Position numbers and translations under genes: made by a program | Notes under the pieces: generated by a model | What the model was told of the DNA's origin: nothing | Database searches by the model: none | The model's input: the letters and a program-made list of their open reading frames with translations, nothing else | Shown here: one piece after another, positions 6,584 to 8,052 of the stretch | Numbering within the stretch: the first letter of the stretch is position 1 | Layout of the letters: every line of letters begins with the position of its first letter | DNA from: Bacillota bacterium | Lineage (GTDB): Bacteria; Bacillota; Clostridia; Lachnospirales; Lachnospiraceae | Assembly (NCBI GenBank): GCA_023387655.1 | Contig: JAEWHR010000223.1 | Span: 1-8,052 of the forward strand | Direction of reading: 5' to 3' | Length of the DNA: 8,052 bases

Positions 6584-7804
6584 ATGGGGTATATTTATAC
6601 TAACTTTAGTTACACAACAGCCATTTTACTAGGACTGTCAACGATATTGTTCTCTGGGTTTTTCCTTACCAGATTGACGAAGTTAATAAGGCTACCAAAT
6701 GTAAGTGGTTATATCATCGCAGGAGTTATGATTGGACCAAGTGTCTTTCATATTATTCCAAAGACGATGGTAGATAATATGAGCTTTGTAAGCGATATTG
6801 CACTCGCTTTCATTGCTTTTGGAGTTGGGAAGTATTTTAAAAAAGATGTTCTAAAAGAAACAGGTGCAAAAGTTGTTATTATTACGTTATTTGAATCTTT
6901 AATCCCTGGTATTCTAATTGCAATTACAGTTTTTTATGTGTTTCATATGGACTTAAATTTTGCGTTATTACTTGGAGCAATAGCAACAGCCACAGCTCCA
7001 GCAAGCACCGTAATGACAATAAATCAATATCATGCTCATGGTGAGTTTGTGAATACACTACTTCAAATTGTAGCTTTTGATGATGTGATTTGTTTGCTTG
7101 CCTATAGCGTCGTTGTAGCAATCGTTACAGCTAATGCACAAGGAGGATTTAAGTTTTTGGATATCTTACTTCCTATTCTTTATAATCTAGCTGCGATATT
7201 ACTTGGTGTTTTACTTGCATTTGCATTAAGTAAATTATTAAAGCCAAAGAGAAGTACGGATAATCGTTTAATTTTAACAATAGCAATGCTTTTAGCTCTT
7301 TCTGGATTATGTTCTATTCTTGATGTTTCACCGTTATTATCCTGCATGGTATTTGGTGCTGTTTACATTAACTTAACGAAGGATAAGGAGTTATTTAACC
7401 AAGTAAATGCTTTTACTCCGCCAATTATGTCCTGTTTTTTTATAATTTCTGGTATGAATCTTGATCTTGGATCTTTAAGAGAGGTTGGTTTGATCGGAGT
7501 TAGTTACTTTATTATTCGAATCTTTGGAAAGTACCTTGGAGCTTTTTTAGGTTGTCACCTAACTGGAACAATGAAATCACTACGTAATTACCTTGGGGTT
7601 GCGTTAATTCCGCAAGCGGGTGTTTCCATTGGCCTTGCTTTTTTGGGTCAGCGTATCTTACCCCCTGAAATCGGAAATTTGCTGTTAACGATTATATTAT
7701 CCTCCTCTGTTCTGTATGAGCTTATAGGACCTGTTTGTGCAAAATTTGCATTATTTCGATCAGGTACAATAGAACATGGAAAGAGCGAGGTTAAAGTATC
7801 ATAA
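6584..7804 (+). CDS. CPA2-type cation/proton antiporter (Na+/H+ exchanger family, membrane domain only)
   Basis: Integral membrane protein of 406 aa with about twelve hydrophobic segments, matching the Na_H_Exchanger fold. The unwound-helix motif appears as ATAPAS (136-141), and the next core helix carries the Asp pair FDD (Asp166-Asp167) that in studied CPA2 members binds the cation and proton and marks electrogenic exchange. The N-terminal LIRLPNVSGYIIAGVMIGPS (residues 34-53) is the usual opening of the family. The protein ends shortly after the last helix with a short charged tail, so it lacks the TrkA-N/RCK regulatory domain found in KefB/KefC. The ATG is fixed by AGGAGGT (6571-6577) with a 6-nt spacer. 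Exchange of Na+ or K+ for H+ is inferred from family; the ion is not known. It is divergent from, and probably controlled by, the LysR gene, and is followed by its own terminator. Confidence 0.9.
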   Translation: MGYIYTNFSYTTAILLGLSTILFSGFFLTRLTKLIRLPNVSGYIIAGVMIGPSVFHIIPKTMVDNMSFVSDIALAFIAFGVGKYFKKDVLKETGAKVVIITLFESLIPGILIAITVFYVFHMDLNFALLLGAIATATAPASTVMTINQYHAHGEFVNTLLQIVAFDDVICLLAYSVVVAIVTANAQGGFKFLDILLPILYNLAAILLGVLLAFALSKLLKPKRSTDNRLILTIAMLLALSGLCSILDVSPLLSCMVFGAVYINLTKDKELFNQVNAFTPPIMSCFFIISGMNLDLGSLREVGLIGVSYFIIRIFGKYLGAFLGCHLTGTMKSLRNYLGVALIPQAGVSIGLAFLGQRILPPEIGNLLLTIILSSSVLYELIGPVCAKFALFRSGTIEHGKSEVKVS

Positions 7805-7873
7805 AACTAAGTTCGCTATTTGTAATCCATTTTTTAATAAACTTTTATAATTAATGTGTATATAATCTTTATT

Positions 7874-7916
7874 AAAACGTTCACAAGATGTTCACGCATC
7901 AAGTGAACGTTTTTTT
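7874..7916 (+). terminator. Intrinsic terminator of the antiporter gene
   Basis: AACGTTCAC (7876-7884) pairs with GTGAACGTT (7903-7911), extended by AA/TT at the base. Inside, after a small symmetric loop, GATG (7887-7890) pairs with CATC (7897-7900). A run of seven T follows (7910-7916). It lies about 70 nt after the stop codon. GTTCAC also occurs a second time at 7890-7895, so the 3' arm could pair with either copy. Confidence 0.87.
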
Positions 7917-7939
7917 AAAAAAATTTATGTCAAGCGTTT

Positions 7940-7968
7940 TTGAAAATGTCCTAAAAATGTTTTAGTAT
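7940..7968 (+). promoter_or_regulatory. Possible promoter reading out of the window
   Basis: TTGAAA (7940-7945, 5 of 6 consensus) is followed after 17 nt by TAGTAT (7963-7968, 4 of 6). It would serve a gene beyond the right edge. The -10 box runs into the perfect dyad that begins at 7965, so transcription would start inside that dyad. Confidence 0.3.
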
Positions 7969-7995
7969 AAGCACCGATGAAATCGGTGCTTATAC
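7965..7995. repeat. Perfect 14-bp inverted repeat (hairpin or operator)
   Basis: GTATAAGCACCGAT (7965-7978) and ATCGGTGCTTATAC (7982-7995) are exact reverse complements around a 3-nt GAA loop. No T tract follows directly on either strand, so it is not a clear intrinsic terminator. It could be a DNA operator overlapping the possible promoter at 7940-7968, an RNA hairpin at the start of the next transcript, or a terminator for a minus-strand gene ending just past the window. The remaining bases to 8052 show no gene. Confidence 0.8.
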
Positions 7996-8052
7996 GGAAT
8001 ATATGAATGCTTTATAAAGAAGTACTTTGAGGTTTCATATTATGTTATAAAT

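Noticed and set aside
6924..7121. Minus-strand open frame within the antiporter gene
   Set aside because: It is antisense to the conserved ATAPAS and FDD core of the antiporter and has no independent evidence.
1..8052. CRISPR array, insertion sequence, tRNA or phage element
   Set aside because: No regularly spaced repeats, transposase-like protein, tRNA fold or integrase was found on either strand.

Overview
The window looks like chromosomal DNA of a low-GC Gram-positive anaerobe of the Clostridia, most like Lachnospiraceae (the Lachnoclostridium / Clostridium phytofermentans type). This placement is inferred from the A/T-rich codon use, the strong AGGAGG-type ribosome binding sites, a lipobox lipoprotein as the transport receptor, and the general look of the proteins. 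No RNA gene or other taxonomic marker is present to confirm it. No mobile element, CRISPR array or tRNA was seen.

Bases 1-5463 hold a complete four-gene ABC importer operon of the BMP/PnrA purine-nucleoside type, in the order lipoprotein receptor (54-1214), double-domain ATPase (1447-3009), permease A (3002-4423) and permease B (4426-5391). A 17-bp perfect hairpin (5426-5463) closes it. The layout matches nupNOPQ (yufNOPQ) of Bacillus subtilis. The receptor would catch a nucleoside outside the membrane, the two permeases form the channel, and the ATPase drives uptake. The last three genes are tightly coupled by an 8-nt overlap and a 2-nt gap. The receptor gene is set apart by a 232-nt non-coding spacer rich in inverted repeats, probably for differential expression or attenuation.

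Bases 5530-7804 hold a divergent pair: a LysR-family regulator on the minus strand (5530-6429) and a CPA2-type cation/proton antiporter on the plus strand (6584-7804). They share a 154-nt AT-rich intergenic region with several short dyads that could be LysR operator sites. The simplest reading is that the regulator controls the antiporter and itself. The regulator converges on the importer operon, and the two units share the terminator region between them.

Bases 7805-8052 hold no gene. They contain a clear intrinsic terminator for the antiporter and then a separate perfect 14-bp dyad that overlaps a possible promoter facing out of the window.

The gene content is ordinary. The items most worth a second look are the structured spacer between receptor and ATPase genes with its mutually exclusive pairings, the long low-complexity repeat-bearing C-terminal tail of permease A, and the clusters of dyads at 6463-6553 and 7965-7995. 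I did not find convincing evidence of a wholly new system.
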